Shown here: in pieces, positions 47,051 through 59,286 of the stretch
Numbering within the stretch: the first letter of the stretch is position 1
Layout: each line of letters opens with the position of its first letter
Translations under genes and position numbers: made by a program
Notes under the pieces: model-generated
The model's database searches: none
Told to the model about the DNA's origin: nothing
What the model saw: the letters and a program-made list of their open reading frames with translations, nothing else
Assembly (NCBI GenBank): GCA_013398055.1
Contig: VZRS01004068.1
Coordinates: 147,769 to 211,768 of the forward strand
Origin: Ifrita kowaldi
Lineage: Eukaryota > Chordata > Aves > Passeriformes > Cinclosomatidae
Direction: 5' to 3'
DNA: 64,000 nucleotides

Positions 47051-49260
47051 GTGAGTAACACAGCAGGGGGAAACTCCCTGAGCAGTCCCTGGGCTGTGTT
47101 GGCAATTACAGCAGGGATAACCAAACTCTGTGATGTCCCCAAAGCCAGCTGCAAAAAGGGGGGTTATGGAGAGCTGTTTGGCCTGGAATCATGGACTGAA
47201 GTGGGGAGGATTTACAGTCTATTCTTTGTCCTTTTTCTTTAACAAACAATTAAAAATATCCCTTCCTGATTAGCAGAAGTTGGTATCAACCCCTTGTTGT
47301 CTTTTTTTTGCCTTCTACCTGAGTAGTTCAGGCTGAGTCTAAGATTCCTTATGTTGTGAATGGCTGAAGTTTCTGATGTTTTTTCCTTGTCTGTAGAAGA
47401 TCCTGTTCATTTGCTGCTTTTCCAGCTGCCTTCATCCCCCTGGGCAATGCAGTGACCCTGGGAGGGGCAGTGCTGACTATGCTGGAGCTGATCCAGTTTT
47501 CCTGTTGAGTGAAAGTGAATATTGGTTTAAAAAGAAAGAAAGTTCCATAGTAAATCTTCCCTGCCCTCCCTTTCCTCTTTTTCTGTCGTGAATGTTGAGC
47601 CTTTCTCAGGCTTCATTTACCTCCTCTTTAACCTTAACAGGTCAGGTCCCCTTCGCAGCTCTTGACAGATAAGCAGATTATGTCCTGTCATGTCCTGGAT
47701 GAGTTGATCTGCTCTGAGCACAGGTTTGGGCACAATGACCTCCTGAAGAGGTCAATGAACCTCCCATCAGAATTGCCCTCAGCTCTGATGGGCACAGTGT
47801 GATTTTTGTTTTCAAGGGGCAGCCTGAGAGATGGGAGGTTTCAGGAAGCCCTGTGTGTGTGCTGTGAGGGACTGGCAAAGAACGTGGGATTTGGGTTCCT
47901 CCTGCCAGGGAAGGAAGATTACAAGTGCAGTTTGTAATCTCTTAATTCAGGACTAACATTTGTGCACTGTGACAGATAAGACTAAATTGCAGTTCCCACC
48001 ACCAGCATAACTGATGCTAAATCCATCCACGGATTTGTTCTGCCTTAACAAAAATAATAAAAAATACAAATTAAAAAAAAATGAATGGCTCATCCCATCT
48101 TCCCAACCGTCAATATTGCAGAAATGCTTTTTCCCGTGTAGTTCTGTGATGCAGAAATCCCTAAATCAGGTTGTCTGTTTTAAAACAAACAAACAAGCCC
48201 CAAGAAGGCTGCTGTAAGCTCAGCCCTGGCAATTTTGTAAACACAGAGTGTTGGGAGCCACTTTCCTGAGCATATCAGCCAAATTTCCAAGTGTTGGCTG
48301 CAGGGCTCACAGGACAAGTGTTATGCCAGAGGCCTGGAATGCAGCCCAAACTGGTGGTTTTGGCTTCTGCTTTGTGAAGGTTTTCTGGAGTTATTAAAAG
48401 TAAACTTGCTGTTAAAAGTCAGCTTCTTCAATCATAACTATCAGATGAAAAGCAGAAATAAGATATAAATATCGGTGTGTTACTGGCACTGAAAATCCCT
48501 CCAACCAAGCAATGGGAGAAAGGATTTTGGTTTTCCTTTGCCTCAGTGGCTCAGGAGTGTTTTGACAAGGATTTTCTCCAGTTGAAGCACAGGGATGTGA
48601 AATGCAAATGTGAATATAGGGGAAGAGCAACAGGGATGTAAATTTAGTAAGCAGTGTTTCATATGCAGTGAAATAACTGGGGGAAGGTGAAAGTGGAGGC
48701 ACCAAACTGAGTAATTTCTAACGTAGATAATGAGCTGTGTGTGTCCATTGGGGGTTTTGCTCTGTTTGGCCACTTTGTCTTCTCCAGTTCTAAAAGCAGA
48801 TTTATCAGAGCCTCAAGGCCATGGCTGAGGGCAGAGCTGGGGCTGGTGGCAGCTGCTGCAGGAGTGATCCAGCTGAGCACGTAGGGTGATTGTTGGAGCT
48901 CTGGGTGTGCCTTTCCTGGAGGTGAGGTGGGCTCCCAGATAGCCACTGACAGGAATGTGGGCTGGCCTAAACCTCTGGAAGGGAAGCAGTAAAAAGGGGT
49001 GTAGCAGCCAGTGATGGAATTGTTGCAGATTTCTGGGAACTCAAGTTTTAGTTTTGGCCTCCAAGTTCGCGGTGGTCACGTGGCAGAGAGGGAGGATTTA
49101 GTGCTTTGCCACATGAGGGTGTTACTGATGGAACTGGGGAGGGCTCCTTCAAATGGAAAAGGAGTTTGTAGGGCAAGGGTGAAAGGTCCTTTGAAGCTGA
49201 AATGCGTTGTGTGGGCTTAAAAAACTTTAAGAGCTTCACATCTTAAATTCTTCACATGCA

Positions 49261-49632
49261 GCCTGGAGAAGAGAAGGCTCTGGGGAGACCTTAGAGCCCC
49301 TTCCAGTGCCTAAAGGGGCTGCAAAAGAGATGGAGGAGAACTTGGACAAGGGCCTGGAGAGACAGGACACAGACAGGGAATGCCTTCCCACTGCCAGAGG
49401 GCAGGAATAGATGGGAGATTGGGCAGGAATTGTTCCCTGTGAGGGTGGGGAGGCCCTGGCACAGGGTGCCCAGAGCAGCTGGGGCTGCCCCTGGATCCCT
49501 GGCAGTGCCCAAGGCCAGGCTGGACATTGGGGCTTGGAGCAGCCTGGGACAGTGGAAGGTGTCCCTGCCCAGGGCAGGGGTGGCACTGGATGGGCTTTAA
49601 GGTCCCTCCCAGCCTGAACCATTCTGTAATTC
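49261..49632 (+). mobile_element. CR1 LINE fragment, 3' end
   Basis: Sense CR1 starts at GCCTGGAGAAGAGAAGGCTC, passes through GGGTGGGGAGGCCCTGGCAC and CTGGATGGGCTTTAAGGTCC, and ends at the tail-like CATTCTGTAATTCC. At about 370 bp it is one of the better preserved copies and is close in sequence to those at 57,740 and 60,660. Confidence 0.92.
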
Positions 49633-51021
49633 CATTTTGTTCTGAGGGAATTTGAGAGCTCTTGCCAATAGCTGCAGGAGCTTTCCTTGCTGTCCAGGTA
49701 CCATGGAAAAGGGAAGCAGAATGGCACAAGAGGAGTGCAGCCTCAGTCTTTGCTCACTGGAGAGAGTGGGGATGTTGTTATTCCTGGCTTGTGGAAGGCA
49801 GAAAAAATTAATGTTTGCTTCAAGGCCAGATAAATTCTGCACTGAGGAGCCTGGGAGCATACAAATGTGTGTGCTGCCTTTGTCTGTAAGAGTATGGAAT
49901 TCTGGGTCTGGAATGCAATGGAACGGGTTCACTGGCAGCTCAAGCAAACATAAGTTCTGGCCAATCCAGAACTATGGGATGCTGCTTTCATCCCTGTTTG
50001 TATGGAAATCTCTGCAGTGGCCTGGAGCTGTGCAATTTGCCTATTTCATAATCCCCCAAATTGGAACATCCTGCATTTCAGTTGAACATCTCCAGTTGCT
50101 GCTGAGAGGAGCCCTGGTTGCAGGTGGGACAGCAGTGCCAGTGTGGGCAGGGTGAGCTGTTCCTCACAGCCCCCAGTGCTTCAGCTACTCCCTACAAGGA
50201 GCTGGGGAGATGGAGCTATTGAGCTGTTCCTCTGGGTTTTTGTGCTCTACTCCCACTGCCGGGATAAAGAAGGATGCGCGGGAATTCTCCCTGGGAATTG
50301 CCAGCAATATTAGCCCGTGTTTATCAGAGCAAACTGCAGCGTGAAAGCAGGGCATGGTTTGTGCCTCAGGCTGGGGATAAGTCCGTGCACATCTCATTTC
50401 CATAAAGCTCATGTGCACTTGGTCACTGGAAAAAATGACCAGTTTGAGTGCAGATTTAGACGTTGGCTGGAAATTAGACTTGCAGAGGTGTCTGCCTTCA
50501 CCAGGAATATCGGTTCCTCAAAAGAAGCTTCTTCCAATTCCAAAACTTGCACTTAATGAATCTGACTGGATTTTAGCATCACATAGTTGTGGTTATTTTT
50601 CTTGGAGGATTGACAGGGCTGTGAAGTTTTGCACTGTCTGAACTGAAGTTCAATGACCTTTCCTTATGCAAAGGAAAAGGTCCCCTCATAAAAGTGCTTG
50701 TTTCCAATCAAGTCTGAAATATTTCTTGTAACTGATGACTTATAAAGTAAAAATAAATATACTTTAAAGCTGCTGCCTTTCCTTTGTGAGCAGTTTCAAA
50801 CTGCTGTAAAACACTGGGATTTAAGGCAGATAATATCAATATTCAATGTTAAACAAACCCCCTTATTGCTTCCATTTCTGAGCTCATGAGGGAGGCCATT
50901 AACTTTAGAAAATAAGAGTGAGAACAGATTCTTCTGTAATTAGAGCTTTGGGGGAGCTGGGACTTTTAATTGGTAGAATAAATAGCATGGGAATTGCAGG
51001 AGCTGGCAAAATCAGGTATTC

Positions 51022-51092
51022 CCAGAATCCCAGGCTGGCTGGGGTTGGAAAGGACCTCTGGAGACCCTCTAGTCCAAGCCGTGATGCAGGCA
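51022..51092 (-). mobile_element. CR1 LINE fragment, short
   Basis: CCAGAATCCCAGGCTGGCTG, GGTTGGAAAGGACCTCTGGA and AGTCCAAGCC identify a short antisense CR1 3' end. Confidence 0.75.
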
Positions 51093-54000
51093 GGTGTGAG
51101 TTACCTGCTGGACAAATACTCTGCTAACTGTGAGTTTGGGTCTGTGTGTGACTGATCCCCTGCAGAACTTCCCAGTCCTGGCTCAGTTCTTGTCCATAAT
51201 TACAGCAGATTTGTTCTCTGCAGGGACAATGAAGTGGATCCATTGCACTGTAATTATTTTTATTTCTTAAACTTCTCACCCTACTAAAAATGTTCCATTT
51301 TCTGTCTGCCTCTTTCTTCAGTAGTTCATTAACCAGTGCTCAGGGTTTAGGATCTGGCTTAGGGGAGGAAAAACTGTCAGAGATTTATGTGTATCTGCCT
51401 TACATGGATAAAATAAAACCTCATCCAAAAATTATATTCTTTACTGAATAACTATTTTTTTCTCACATTCTACCAATGCTAGCAAGATCCTTCTGCCTAT
51501 CAAAGATGTACAGAGCTTAACACCATCTGATTCAAACAAGTGGTAACCTATTAAGTCAGCTTCTGAACTGTTTTTGTAAGAACCCACCACTTAATAAATG
51601 ATTCTTAAAGTGTTTTCCAGACTTGGGCTACTTTGCTCTCAAAATCTCTTTTCACACAGTCAATTCTGAAATTGCTGAAGTTCTTACTCTGTAGTCACTT
51701 TTGCTTTTTCCAGCTGTTTATCCTGACATGGTGCAAGGCTTTGCTACATTAAAATAGCATTAGAATGCTGTAGCACTACAAAAGATGATGTTTCGTGCCA
51801 CATGTCTGGCCAGCAGCATGAATTTGTCATCATCTTGTGGGCCTGACTTAAGGTTCAAATCTGCAGCTTTGTTATTTCAGGGGACTTGGTGCTTGATAGA
51901 AATGTTGGAGTTGGAGCCAAGATGAGCTATTCTGTTGAGTTTATTTCTGGTACTTTTTCTAATACATAAATCTGATTTGAGTTTGAGATTTGCTCCTCAA
52001 GTGGGGGTTGTTTTCCTCGAACGTGGCCATTGTCATGTTAGTGCAAGCCTAATAAATGTTTTTATGGCTATTGGCGGGGAGTTGGGTGGCTTTGGGGTGT
52101 TTTTTAGGGGTATTCCCCTGCTGCAGTACCAGCAGTAGGGTAATGCTGCCAATGAAACTCACTTTGTGATGTTCTCCCCTCTAATAATTTTTTCTACATA
52201 GCTTTAAGAAGGAATTTTCCTCAAGGTAATTGTGAAGTAGTTTAAAAATCTTGACATCATGAGGTAATGGAGCAATTAAAGTTAGGCTGTCCCAGCCTAC
52301 TTGGAAAAGAAAATGGAATACTCAGAAGGAGTGTTTTCTGCAGGCTGTTAGTGGGAGTTGAGGCTTCAGCTCTGCAAATTGCTCCGCCCCAGTGCAAAGC
52401 TCGTGGGTCGGAATTAATTGTTCGAGCTCTTCCCAGTGTTATCACACGGGGCTCTCTTTTCACAGTGCTCTGAGTCTGTAAGAAGCAGAACAGTGAGTTC
52501 TTGAAGTTTAATCCTGGAGGGGAGAGCTGGATAATCCCCGTTTCCAGCTGGATCAGACCAAAACGAGCTTTTGTGCTTCTGCTTTGTTCTGGGAAGCGTT
52601 TCCCTGTGCACGAGCAGTTGTGTAAGGATGGCAGGGCAGGTGTGGGTAACCAGGCAAAGGTGACATGCTGCAAGAATCCACCAAAAGGAGAGGGATTGTC
52701 CTCTGATTCAAGATCTATTCAGCGACATCTGCTGCTATTTTGACAGCAGGAATCTCTTGCCAGTGCCCAGAACATGTTTCGGAGGGAAGCGGAACGTGAA
52801 GTGTTATGAAAGTAACTAAGCTCATTAGTGGCAAGGGAGGACTTGGCTGTATTAACTGTGATGTTGTAATATCTCTGTCTAATTAGCTCTTCTGCTAATT
52901 AGATTTAGAGCAATTAAAAGCTTTAAAGACTTGTGAGAAGTTCTGTGAGAGGACTGTAGATTTCAGGTATGAGATTTCTGGAAGGAGCAGCTCGGTGTGT
53001 GTTCACCGGAACCAGGGGCTGCCTTAGATGAGTCTCCAGATAATCCTTGCAGGCTCTCCTGGCCTCTCCCTGTTATCCCTGCCCCAACACTGGATGTGTG
53101 ACTGCTCTGGAGCTCTGGGTGCTCTGCAGAGCCTGGCAGCCATTTGGTGCTCAGCTCAGCAGAGCCACAACCAGGAGCTGTGCACACGCAGTGCTCTCCT
53201 GTGGAGACATGACATTTTTCTTGGGTTAAAATAAACCAGCCTGATTGAAAGCATCTGCTTTTTCTTTTGCATCACAAAAATGTTTTCCAAAATTAAAGTC
53301 GTCTAAAGTGTAAATCTTTGCAGTCTCCTGCAGAGATGTTTTTATCCAAAACCCAGCAGTTTAATTTACAAAAATATGTTGTGCTTAGAAACTGTCGAAA
53401 TCTTGCTTGTGATCTTTCAGATTTTAGCTTTAGCAAATGCTTCTGCTGCTCTTTTATTTTCCTTAAATAGCTGTAAAATGCTAATTTTGGATTTCTGTCC
53501 TATTTTTGGTATCGTTTAAAGGTCAAACCTCAATATGGGCAAGGAATTGGTTAAATCAGACTAGTTTTAAACCTCTTGACTGTAGTATCAGTTCAGCAGC
53601 TCCGTCGCTCTGAAGCTCCAGCGCTTGTGAGAGTTGAGCAGAGTATCTGCAGGAAGGTCTCATTTTGGGCTTTGGATGCTCAGTAACAGAGCTGTAGCTC
53701 CTAGCAAGAGACCAGATATTTCTCATGCTTTTTCCAAAGGGCAGTGGCTCTGCTTGGGGTGAGAATGTGCTGGGCTTGGTCAGACCCTGAGCCAGAATTG
53801 GGGTTGGCGTTGTTGATGTATGTGCTTGTCGTGCTGGGGAGGTCAGAGAGGGTCTGTAAAAACTGTCATTGCCTGGGGGTCCCACTGAGGGGCAGAGCAG
53901 GGGACAGAATGTCTGGGTCACCTTTGTTCCTTTGGTACTGAAACTCGGGTGTTCCCTCTGGAAGGGAGGGTGTCCACACCCTGCGTGTGAATGGCTTCCC

Positions 54001-55325
54001 AGCCTGGAGGAGTCCTGCAGCCTCCTCAGGGATTTCAGAGCCCTTCCCCAGGGCTCCCAAAAGCCGTGGGCTCTGCAGCTGAGCTGGAGCAACGGCTCTG
54101 CAGCTTTAGTCGAGGATTGCTGCTCATTTACAGGGAGCTTTTAGATACCCAGATGTGCTGTAGGCAAAATCTGTGTGTGCTGAGAGGGGAAGAGGGAGAG
54201 GCTGTCAGGGGAGTGTCAGCACAGGCTGATGAGGTGCTCTAAACCCAGGCTAACGTGTGTTTGTGCAGCACCTCCAGTGCTTGGGCACTTCTGTTGATTT
54301 TCCTACTGGAATAGCCAAATGAGGGATTTGATGTGCAGTTTGGACCAGAGTTTTCTCAACAATTTATGTGTGACACAGATAATCTTTTCTCAATTACATG
54401 TTAAACGCTCTGTTGGAAGGATGCAGCTTCCCCCTAGAAGCTGCTGTTAAAATTGTTTGCCCAGACTGATTCTGGGTCTCCTCAACAGCAGCTTGCAGTG
54501 ACTTTTTGGACTTTGCTCTGGAGGTTTGGTGAGTTAAAGGGTAACACTCTTGGCACTTTTCCTACCTCTGTGAGTAACACTTGACAAAGTCAGTCTAGGA
54601 CTAACCAGCCTCTGGGCTGTTTGCCTCCTAAAGCATTCCAGGCTCATTTCCTTTGATTTTTTGTTCTTTATAGACATTATCTCTGTAACAGGAGTATTTT
54701 GCAAGCTGCTGGAATAAACCCACTGTTGCTGGGTGGCATAAATGTTCTCTTTTTGCCTCAGTGAAGGCCCCATTATTAAAACAAGTATTTCTAAGTGAAC
54801 ATGAATCAGAACAGAACAGTTAAGCATGACCTCCTCTACTTTGAAGTAAGCTTAATAGAAGAAATCCTCAAAGAATGTCTTCCAGGAAAAACTCCTTGGC
54901 ATTGAAGAATCAAATTTGGGACTTCTCATTTGAAAGAAATACTCAATGTCTGCATTGCTACAGAGGATTTTGGCTGTGTGATATTTCCCAGCAAACCAGC
55001 TGGGGAAAAAAAAACCAGAGAAAAGGCTTTATGCTTCACTTCCCTTGTGTGGTTCTTCTGTCTCCACCTTCTGGAAGCTGAGAGCAAATAATTTTAAATC
55101 AGCTTAGTGGGTTAATGACCTGGAAAGCAAATGTGTCGCAAGATGTGTGTTTTACCCTCAGTTAAAGGCCATCATCAGGGGGTTGTTTCAGTTATGTCAA
55201 AACACTGAGTCCTGGAAGCAAGTAATTGGGGTGAAAATGCTCTTTAGGCCAAAATGGTATTTTCTTTATCCTCTCTGCAGACTGTGTCAGCCTGAAGTCA
55301 GCCAGGAGGTTAAATTCTTGCAGGC

Positions 55326-55362
55326 ACAGACTGGTTTGGGTTGGAAGGCACCTTAAAGCCCG
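55326..55362 (-). mobile_element. CR1 LINE fragment, very short
   Basis: CTGGTTTGGGTTGGAAGGCA followed by CCTTAAAGCCC is the antisense CR1 end only. It stops about 80 bp before SUMF1 exon 4. Confidence 0.65.
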
Positions 55363-55441
55363 TTGTCACCTGGTGGTTTTTCAGAAAACCCCTCAGCTGG
55401 GAATTTAAGTGTCCTTCCCTGGTGCTCTTGTCCTTTTTCAG

Positions 55442-55524
55442 GTGGCAGTTGCTCCCTGGTGGCTGCCTGTGAAAGGAGCCAGCTGGAAGCACCCCGAGGG
55501 CCCTGACTCCAGCATCTCCAGCAG
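55442..55524 (+). CDS. SUMF1: SUMF1 exon 4 (residues 174-201)
   Basis: This 83-nt exon lies after a CCTTTTTCAG acceptor and before AGCAG|GTGAGC. It reads VAVAPWWLPVKGASWKHPEG and then PDSSISS, and the final two bases make Arg201 with the next exon. Trp179 and Pro182, which line the substrate groove in human FGE, are present. Confidence 0.97.
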
Positions 55525-57517
55525 GTGAGCCGTGAACAGCCATTCCCTCATCACACGCAGTGCTGCTCCATATCCCTGTGGCTCCCACCAGGAATGGGGC
55601 TACAGGAAAGGCTTTTTATTTAGTCACCTGTCTGCTGCTGCTTCTGGGACTGTTCTCCCACGTTCTGGTGTGTTGCATGCAGCATTCCATGGCCGTGGTC
55701 AATGATAGAGTGCACAAAGCTCTGTAAGGACCATGCTGAAACGAGCCTCAGTGTTTGCTGTTCACACTGGTGTACCAGCAGTGAAACACAGCTGAGCTTC
55801 CAAGGGTCAGGACCTTCAGTGCAGACCTGGGTTTGGAGAGGGAGAAGAAATCCTCACTGTGTGCACACTGCAGGAGTCTGGGTAGTGTGAACGCTTCCAT
55901 GTGGGATTTGGAAGCCTCTTTCTCTGGCAACTGAAGAGTTTTGTGCTTTTTTTACTGTGTTCTGACTGTGGAAAATCAGTTGTGACTATCTAGAACCTCT
56001 AAATGCTTTGGAAAACTCTGCTTTTTCTTACAGTTAGTGCCATGCTCTGCCTGCACAAACCCTGAAACTTGCTGATCCTTGTCTTCATACAATTGCTTTC
56101 CATTCTGAAGTGGGATGAATTTTAGGCCTAGAAAATCAAATTATTGTCTTCATTTGGGACCACTCACATTGCAACTGCCCCTCTCACCAGGCACGTGTCA
56201 ATGAAGCTGGCACTTCATCAACTAGTGGAAGTTTCTAACAGCATTTTGAAATCAAATCAGACTCTCTAGCCTAGATCTAGTAGGTTTTTGAGTCCTCTAA
56301 GGACAGGACTTTGTTAGTGCACCATCATCTGATGGCTGAAGTGCTCAGTAACGAGTTGTCTGCTCTCCAAGGGCAAGGAAAGAATTATCTGAGGCAAAAA
56401 TAGAGATAATAGCTGGAGGCGTTGTTAGGGGGAGACAGGAATTGAGGTCAGAGCCAGCAGACAGGAGCTGGAAACCTGCCATGAAATTCTGGGCTTGTGC
56501 AAGGGTGGTGCAAACCTGGCCTGGCACAGCTGCTGGGAACCTGCCACGTGGAAGTGGCCCCATGGATTAACAGGGATATGCTGGCTTCTTAAATGGGGCA
56601 GGAAAGAGAAGTTTATAGGAAGTTCTTCTCTCTCCTGGACCAGTACCCTCAGCTCTGGAAGCATCTTGGTCTGTTGGAGGCTTGGATGGGGAGGATCCTT
56701 CTGCAAGAATGCCTGGGCATTTTTTCTGTCATTTTCTGGAAAAAAACCCCAATGATTTTAATGTCAGTCCTGGAACCAAACCCCATTAAACATAGGAGCT
56801 CTTGTGTAAACTGTGGACTGCTTAAAGCACCCAAGGAAAATCACTTCCCAGCTGAATTTCTGCAGTTCAGTCTCTTGGGCTGGGTGTTGCAAATGCCAAG
56901 GCTGGTAAGACTCTTCCTCATGTCACTTCTCCCTCAGAACTCCGCAGCTGGCAGCAAGGAAAGGACCCAGAGCAGGAGAAGAGCCACGGGGGAGTGAAGA
57001 ACAATCACCATTAAATTGCAGTGTGCATTTTCCTGTTGAGAATCCTGACTTCTGGCTGAGATGCCCCTTGCCAGGCTGGTTTGACTGTGACGATGCTGCA
57101 GGCCTTTGGTGCCTTCCTTTGGGTCTGCAAGCACCCAGGTCCCCACAGAGGGCAGGGGAGGGACAGTTCCCTGCTGCCTCCTGGGTGCTGCACTTGAGAA
57201 AGCACAAACCATAAATATCTTTAACTGAACCATAAATATCTTTACCTGTAGAGCTGGAAGTGGGAGCAAGACGAGACAAACAGAAGTTAATTATTTTCTC
57301 TTCCTGTTTTCCCTCTGATGGCTGCATTTCCATTCCAGCATCTCGCTGCTCTTCCTCAAACAGCTTCTCTTCTGTAAAAGTCACCTGGTGCCTGGTTCAG
57401 CTGCAACTGAGCTGTGAACTCATCAGTCCTGTGTGCCCCTGAGTGTCACATTGTGCTGTGCAGCCCTGAGTCTGCCTGGTGCCCTGAGGAACCTGTCCTG
57501 TTCCTTTTTTTCCCCAG
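55525..57517 (+). other. SUMF1: SUMF1 intron 4
   Basis: This 2.0-kb intron ends in a TTTTTTTCCCCAG acceptor. It contains unique sequence only, with no recognised repeat or exon. Confidence 0.9.
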
Positions 57518-57640
57518 AATGGACCATCCAGTCCTTCATGTTTCCTGGAACGATGCTGTGGCCTTCTGCACGTGGGCAGGGAAGCGGCTACCGACGGAGG
57601 CTGAGTGGGAGTACAGCTGTCGAGGGGGCCTTGAAAACAG
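57518..57640 (+). CDS. SUMF1: SUMF1 exon 5 (residues 201-242)
   Basis: This 123-nt exon reads MDHPVLHVSWNDAVAFCTWA, GKRLPTEAEWEYSCRGGLEN and then two bases of Arg242. RLPTEAEWEYSCRGG is the hallmark of the FGE-sulfatase family. Cys218 and Cys235, which form structural disulfides in the human enzyme (with Cys365 and Cys346), are both present. The donor is ACAG|GTACCT. Confidence 0.98.
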
Positions 57641-58181
57641 GTACCTGTCCCAAGGGTGTCCCTGAGCAGGGTCTGAAGCTGGGGTTTGCCAGATAAGGAG
57701 GAGTTGTGAGGGGTTTATGACCCTCAGTGTGCTCTGGAGCCAGGCTGGGAGAGCTGGGGGTGTTCATCTGGAGAAGGGAAGGCTCCAGGGAGAGCTCAGA
57801 GCCCCTTCCAGGGCCTAAAGGGGCTCCAGGAGAGCTGGAGAGGGACTGGGGACAAGGGATGGAGGGACAGGACAAGGGGGAATAGCTTTAAACTTAAGGA
57901 GGGGAGGTTTAGATTGAGTATTAGGAAAAAAGTATTTATTGCAAGGGTGGGGAGGCCCTGGCACAGGGTGCCCAGAGCAGCTGTGGCTGCCCCTGGATCC
58001 CTGGCCGTGCCCAAGGCCAGGTTGGACAGGGCTTGGAGCAGCCTGGGACAGTGGGAGGTGTGGGAGGGGTGGCACTGGATGGGCTTTAAGGTCCCTCCCA
58101 ACTCAAACCAGCCTGGGATTCTATATAACACTGACTTTTAATGAGAAGTGTTTGACAGCTGTTCTGTTTGTCTTTTCCCAG
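57641..58181 (+). other. SUMF1: SUMF1 intron 5
   Basis: This intron is only 541 bp, and about 70% of it is one plus-strand CR1 copy ending 57 bp before the exon 6 acceptor. Without the insertion the intron would be about 160 bp. Confidence 0.9.
57740..58124 (+). mobile_element. CR1 LINE fragment, 3' end
   Basis: Sense CR1 of about 385 bp reads GGCTGGGAGAGCTGGGGGTG, then GAGATTGAGTATTAGGAAAA-like text, then GGGTGGGGAGGCCCTGGCAC, and ends GGGATTCTAT at the CR1 tail. It sits inside SUMF1 intron 5. Confidence 0.93.
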
Positions 58182-58296
58182 GCTTTTCCCATGGGGCAAC
58201 AAACTGCAGCCCAAAGGTCAACACTATGCCAATATCTGGCAGGGAGAATTCCCCACCAATAACACAGCAGAGGATGGGTACAAGGGGACTGCACCT
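58182..58296 (+). CDS. SUMF1: SUMF1 exon 6 (residues 242-280)
   Basis: This 115-nt exon (acceptor TCTTTTCCCAG, donor CCT|GTAAGT) reads LFPWGNKLQPKGQHYANIWQ and then GEFPTNNTAEDGYKGTAP. Asn259, Ile260 and Asp273 of the calcium site are conserved. Residue 275, which contributes to the site through its backbone in the human enzyme, is Tyr here. NNT at 268-270 is a potential N-glycosylation sequon. The human sequence I recall at this place (TNTG) is not one. Confidence 0.98.
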
Positions 58297-59172
58297 GTAA
58301 GTGTGTCTCAGAGGCAATCCAGCATGAGGAAATGATCTTAATCTTCCTAAAATTAAGGTCTGTCTTCAGCAGGATGAGCCATGGCTGTTTTCCATCCCTG
58401 TGCTCTTTCATTTTAGATTTTAAGTTACATTAAATTTCACTGCAGGCTTGAGCATTATCAAGGGACACTTTTACAAGCTAATTGAAAAGTAAAGATTACT
58501 TTCATTTTAACTTCTAGTTCCTCTCAAACTGACCTCTTTTCCCCCTTTCCAGTCAGTTTGTAGTCAGAAGCTGAAATACTTTCTGCCTGCACTTCTGGCC
58601 TCACAGTTTTGTCAACCCAAAAATCACACACTAGTTTAAAAGAAATTAAACTTCCCTTTTGGGGAAAGGTTGAGCCTGTCCAGTATAACAAACAGAGTGG
58701 AGTTTTAAAGGCAATCAAGAATGGGAATGAATTATTTAATGGTAGTTAAGTAAGTCCAAAAGTTTCATCAGAAGAGGAATCTGCACAGGCAGGAGTTGGC
58801 AGCCACCCTGGCTTTTCCTTGGTGGGAGGGGAATCTGGGAGCTGTGAGAGGGGTCAGGGCATTAATGCCATGCCAGGTGTGTCTGCTGGTCAGACAGTGC
58901 CTCTCTGGAGAGGGTCAGTCTCCAAAGCCAGCGAGGAGATGCTGTGTCACACTGGAACAGGGTGCTGAGGACACACAGGTGGTCACAGTTTTCCATCCTG
59001 TTTGATTTAAATGCAGTATGTAAAAGCGTTCCAGTTCTGCACTGCTGATCTGGTGTCTGCTTTGGAGGCTCCTCAAAGTGCACCTCCAGCAGGCTGGGGC
59101 TGGGATTGAAACCCTGTTTTGTGTGGAGTGGTTACAGAGCTGTGTTCCTGTGTTGTTCCCTGTCTCGTGCAG
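58297..59172 (+). other. SUMF1: SUMF1 intron 6
   Basis: This 0.9-kb intron has GTAAGT and a TCTCGTGCAG acceptor. It holds unique sequence with no recognised repeat. Confidence 0.9.
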
Positions 59173-59286
59173 GTCACTGCCTTTCCCCCCAATGGATATG
59201 GCCTCTACAACATGGTGGGGAATGCCTGGGAGTGGACATCTGACTGGTGGGCTGTGCACCACTCCCCACAGGAGGCTCACAACCCT
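59173..59286 (+). CDS. SUMF1: SUMF1 exon 7 (residues 281-318)
   Basis: This 114-nt exon is phase 0 at both ends. It reads VTAFPPNGYGLYNMVGNAWE and then WTSDWWAVHHSPQEAHNP before GTAAGT. The block GLYNMVGNAWEWTSDWW is the most conserved part of the FGE fold. Trp299, a substrate-groove residue, is present. Confidence 0.98.

Larger units (their letters stand above)
47051..55441 (+). other. SUMF1: SUMF1 intron 3
   Basis: This is the largest SUMF1 intron in the window at 8.4 kb. It holds a plus-strand CR1 at 49,261, short antisense CR1 pieces at 51,022 and 55,326, and unique sequence. Open frames in it have no recognisable domain. Confidence 0.9.

Noticed and set aside
49236..49729. Overlapping minus-strand frames of 139 and 163 codons
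   Set aside because: They are translations of the sense CR1 copy at 49,261-49,632 read backwards.
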